Shown here in pieces: positions 6,669 to 8,004 of a stretch of DNA of 8,004 nucleotides (the stretch's first letter is position 1; the number at the start of each line of letters is the position of its first letter). The position numbers and the translations under genes are program-made. The stretch spans positions 1-8,004 of the forward strand of contig NZ_AHOO02000004.1 in assembly GCF_000244755.1 (NCBI RefSeq), read 5' to 3'. The notes under the pieces are model-generated. The model did no database searches. It worked only from the letters and a program-made list of their open reading frames with translations, and was not told the origin of the DNA. The DNA comes from Leptospira licerasiae serovar Varillal str. VAR 010. Lineage in GTDB: Bacteria > Spirochaetota > Leptospiria > Leptospirales > Leptospiraceae.

Positions 6669-6809
6669 GCATAACTAACGGTGCTTCCGCTCCGCTCGCG
6701 GATCGCTACGCGACCACTCGCTCGGGCTTCGCCACATTTGCTTCTGTCACTTCGTTTGCATGCGCAAACTCGTGCCATTGCAAACGTCGGAACACCTTGG
6801 TCGTTAGGC
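6669..6809 (+). repeat. attC site 9 (short A-type)
   Basis: R'' GCATAAC is at 6669-6675 and R' GTTAGGC at 6803-6809. R'' matches the GTTATGC start of cassette C8. L'' GGTGCTTCCG and L' CGGAACACC pair with a bulged C. Centre hairpins are TCGC-TAC-GCGA and GTTTGC-ATGC-GCAAAC. Confidence 0.93.
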
Positions 6810-6838
6810 GTCAGTTTTTTGAAGCGGCATCATATAGT

Positions 6839-6861
6839 TTGAAAGAATTCTAGTCTTTCAA
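6839..6861. repeat. 8-bp inverted repeat upstream of the DUF433/DUF5615 operon
   Basis: TTGAAAGA and TCTTTCAA form a perfect inverted repeat around the loop ATTCTAG. It lies about 45 bases upstream of the predicted -35 box. It could be a second operator or a weak hairpin that limits read-through into the toxin-antitoxin operon. It is AT-rich and lacks a proper run of T, so I do not call it a terminator. Confidence 0.4.
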
Positions 6862-6902
6862 GTTTTGTATTTAGCTGAAAAGGTTGAACATTACAAACGA
6901 TT

Positions 6903-6942
6903 AGTGTTTGACACTCATCTGATAAATGTATAAATTAGATCT
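6903..6942 (+). promoter_or_regulatory. Promoter and possible operator of the C9 toxin-antitoxin operon
   Basis: A consensus -35 TTGACA (6908-6913) is followed by TATAAA (6929-6934, 15 bases away) or TAAATT (6931-6936, 17 bases away). The -35 is embedded in the inverted repeat AGTGT-TTG-ACACT (6903-6915), a candidate operator. The expected start of transcription is at or just before the GTG at 6943, and no ribosome binding site is visible, so the message may be leaderless. Confidence 0.58.
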
Positions 6943-7179
6943 GTGAGCTCAAATTTATTAAATCGGATCACTTTAAATCCTGAAGTATGCCATGGGAAAC
7001 CTACTATTCGGAACCAACGGTATACAGTTGAGCTTATACTTGATCTTTTATCTTCTGGAATGTCTGAAGATGAGATTATTTTAGATTACCCATCTATTGA
7101 AAAAGAAGATATCTTAGCTTGTCTTGAATATGCTTCGAACTTGGTAAAAGTTAAATCAATATACAAAGCTTCTGCATGA
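6943..7179 (+). CDS. DUF433 antitoxin (VapB45-like)
   Basis: This is the first gene of cassette C9, 78 residues, starting with GTG. The core RITLNPEVCHGKPTIRNQRY, then TVELILDLLSSGMSEDEIILDYPSIEKEDILACLEYA, is the DUF433 domain: a short strand with the G-K-P-x-I-R motif and a winged helix-turn-helix. DUF433 proteins pair with DUF5615/Mut7-C PIN-like proteins as antitoxin and toxin, and the next gene is exactly such a partner. The C-terminal VKSIYKASA is a short tail. The stop overlaps the next start as ATGA. GTG 6943 is chosen because the domain needs the whole N-terminus and no alternative start lies between it and the -10 box. Confidence 0.88.
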   Translation: MSSNLLNRITLNPEVCHGKPTIRNQRYTVELILDLLSSGMSEDEIILDYPSIEKEDILACLEYASNLVKVKSIYKASA

Positions 7180-7532
7180 AGTTCTTTATTGATGCTCAAC
7201 TTCCTTTTAGCTTAGTCTATTTATTCAAAGAAAAGAATTTTGAAGTGCTCCATACGGAGCATCTCCCGTTAGGAAATAAAACATCTGATTCTGATATAAT
7301 TTCATATTGTGATTCAAATGATTTAATTTTAATCACAAAAGACTCAGATTTCTTAGACTCGTATCTTATAAGAAAGAAGCCGCGTAAGTTATTGGTAGTA
7401 ACTACCGGAAATATAAAGAATAAAGAGCTGTTTTCACTATTTCAGCAATTCTTGTCGAAAATTGCGGAAGAGTTTAATGATAGCGATTGGTTGGAATTGT
7501 CTAACAAAGGCTTAATAGTTCATCAGGATTAG
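7176..7532 (+). CDS. DUF5615 PIN-like toxin (VapC45/Mut7-C type ribonuclease)
   Basis: This is the second gene of cassette C9, 118 residues. The start MKFFIDAQLPFSLVYLFKEKNFEVLHTEHL is diagnostic of DUF5615, a minimal PIN-like nuclease. Likely acidic metal-binding residues are D6, D38 and D40 in TSDSDII, and D56 and D58 in ITKDSDF. LLVVTTGN (72-79) matches the family's final conserved strand and loop. Length is usual for the family. The ATG lies within the four-base overlap with the antitoxin stop, so translation is coupled. It is expected to be a ribonuclease toxin held inactive by the DUF433 protein; the target is unknown. The end lies just before the cassette's terminal complementary arm. 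Confidence 0.87.
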   Translation: MKFFIDAQLPFSLVYLFKEKNFEVLHTEHLPLGNKTSDSDIISYCDSNDLILITKDSDFLDSYLIRKKPRKLLVVTTGNIKNKELFSLFQQFLSKIAEEFNDSDWLELSNKGLIVHQD

Positions 7533-7555
7533 ATTAAAGCCGCTTCAAAAAACCG

Positions 7556-7571
7556 CTACGGCCCTTCGGGC
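7556..7571 (+). repeat. 16-base hairpin insertion in the terminal arm of cassette C9
   Basis: The terminal arm of C9 would pair perfectly with the cassette start if 7556-7571 were removed. The extra bases contain GCCC-TTC-GGGC (7561-7571), a small GC hairpin. It looks like an insertion or a duplicated attC hairpin within the extended stem. No T-run follows, so it is not an obvious terminator. Confidence 0.6.
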
Positions 7572-7573
7572 AC

Positions 7574-7727
7574 GCCTAACTAACAGCTTGGCACTGCGCT
7601 TCGGGTTTGCTTACGCAACCCTTGCTTGGCCTTCGGCACATTCCGCTTTGTCACTCGCCTTGCAGAGGCAATTCTCGCGCCAAGTCCTATGGACTCGCGG
7701 AACGTCGCCAAGCGTTGGACGTTATAC
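7574..7727 (+). repeat. attC site 10 (B-type)
   Basis: R'' GCCTAAC is at 7574-7580 and R' GTTATAC at 7721-7727. L'' AACAGCTTGGC pairs with L' GCCAAGCGTT with one bulged A. Centre hairpins include CTTGC-AGAG-GCAA and AGTCC-TAT-GGACT. Confidence 0.92.
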
Positions 7728-7793
7728 GCAATACCCGTGCATCTGTCTTTATTCAAGGGAAACGAAATTTCTGCAAATTGATAGAATTTTTAA

Positions 7794-7827
7794 TTGACCC
7801 AGGTATAACTCGAGTTATACTTATTTT
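7794..7827 (+). promoter_or_regulatory. Promoter of the C10 antitoxin with a perfect 18-bp palindrome
   Basis: The -35 TTGACC (7794-7799) and -10 TATACT (7816-7821) are 16 bases apart. GTATAACTCGAGTTATAC (7803-7820) is a perfect palindrome covering the spacer and most of the -10, an ideal operator for a ribbon-helix-helix dimer. Transcription should start at about the ATG (7828), and no ribosome binding site is seen, which suggests a leaderless message. Confidence 0.75.
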
Positions 7828-8004
7828 ATGAAGACTGCTGTCTCAATTCCTGATGATTTATTTAAAACAGCGGAAAAAACCGCCAAAAGGCTTGGGATTC
7901 CTCGAAGCCAACTTTTTGCAAAGGCATTAGAAGAGTTTATTCAATTACATAGTAAAGAATCAGTGACCGAAAGATTAAATAAAATTTATACAAATAGAAA
8001 AGAT
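7828..8004 (+). CDS. chpI: ChpI/MazE-like ribbon-helix-helix antitoxin (3' end cut by window)
   Basis: This is the first gene of cassette C10; 59 codons are visible and the frame runs off the window. The start MKTAVSIPDDLFKTAEKTAK, then RLGIPRSQLFAKALEEFI, is a ribbon-helix-helix DNA-binding domain: strand 2-7, helix A about 9-21, helix B about 25-38. It closely resembles the ChpI antitoxin described in Leptospira, which pairs with the MazF-like RNase ChpK. Ribbon-helix-helix antitoxins bind palindromes in their own promoters, and one sits directly upstream. The C-terminal toxin-binding tail begins around residue 44 (ESVTERLNKIY). A MazF/ChpK-type toxin gene is expected immediately beyond the right edge. 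The symbol rests on sequence resemblance only. Confidence 0.8.
   Translation, partial: MKTAVSIPDDLFKTAEKTAKRLGIPRSQLFAKALEEFIQLHSKESVTERLNKIYTNRKD

Larger units (their letters stand above)
1..8004 (+). mobile_element. Interior of a chromosomal-type integron cassette array (ten attC sites, nine complete cassettes)
   Basis: Ten related GC-rich sites alternate with AT-rich genes. Each site ends in GTTRRRY (GTTAGGC, GTTAGAC, GTTATAC or GTTATGC) and begins with a matching YAAC-type box. All are in the same orientation and all genes read left to right. In integrons the integrase cuts between G and TT of R', which gives cassette borders after bases 128, 867, 1602, 2633, 3833, 4772, 5667, 6082, 6803 and 7721. 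No integrase or attI lies in the window, so this could be part of a large sedentary array or a cluster of attC sites lacking an integrase. The many toxin-antitoxin cassettes and the strong similarity among attC sites are typical of sedentary chromosomal integrons. Confidence 0.93.

Noticed and set aside
7556..7571. GCCC-TTC-GGGC hairpin as a transcription terminator
   Set aside because: The stem is short and no run of T follows; it interrupts a cassette-end arm instead.
1..7727. Regularly spaced repeats considered as CRISPR or an insertion-sequence family
   Set aside because: Repeats are 141-169 bp, separated by 0.3-1.1 kb of coding sequence, encode no transposase and end in integron R boxes.
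7588..7831. Two overlapping small frames over attC 10
   Set aside because: Both are attC-derived peptides without family resemblance; the real gene begins at 7828.

Overview
The window is an interior stretch of an integron gene-cassette array. Ten GC-rich repeats of about 141-169 bp recur between AT-rich genes. Each has the layout of an integron attC recombination site: an R'' box of type RYYYAAC, an inverted L''/L' pair, a large hairpin-rich centre, and an R' box GTTRRRY. All ten face the same way and every credible gene is on the + strand, so the integrase gene and attI, neither in this window, should lie to the left. The AT-rich gene composition and the cargo (vapBC, higBA and a ChpI-like MazE antitoxin) fit a spirochaete such as Leptospira. 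That assignment is an inference from family resemblance, not proof.

Cassettes, counted from the TT of one R' to the G of the next: C1 129-867 (two-segment membrane protein); C2 868-1602 (small beta-repeat protein); C3 1603-2633 (PD-(D/E)XK nuclease-like protein); C4 2634-3833 (NdpA/YejK-like nucleoid-associated protein); C5 3834-4772 (higB-higA toxin-antitoxin); C6 4773-5667 (vapB-vapC toxin-antitoxin); C7 5668-6082 (no credible gene); C8 6083-6803 (exported protein of unknown role); C9 6804-7721 (DUF433/DUF5615 toxin-antitoxin pair); C10 7722-end (start of a ChpI/MazE-type antitoxin, cut by the window edge). The toxin-antitoxin cassettes have recognisable promoters with palindromic operators. 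C2, C3 and C4 start their genes only 18-22 bases after R' and have no room for a promoter, so they depend on transcription from upstream.

The most striking signal lies at the cassette ends. In all nine complete cassettes the first 15-26 bases are complementary to the last 15-26 bases ending at that cassette's own R'' box, well beyond the seven-base R box. The two arms become adjacent only in the excised circle, which would then carry an attC with a long extended stem, whereas the hybrid attC sites in the array lack it. Each stem also holds a C opposite an A at about position 11. On the top strand this is an A-C mismatch; on the bottom strand, the strand integrases normally recombine, it is a G-T wobble. 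The attC centres contain several small hairpins with compensatory base changes, so their folded structure appears to be under selection.

The genes are not a pathway. They are independent cassettes: addiction modules that probably stabilise the array, one nuclease-like and one nucleoid-associated protein that may act in defence or DNA transactions, and proteins of unknown role.
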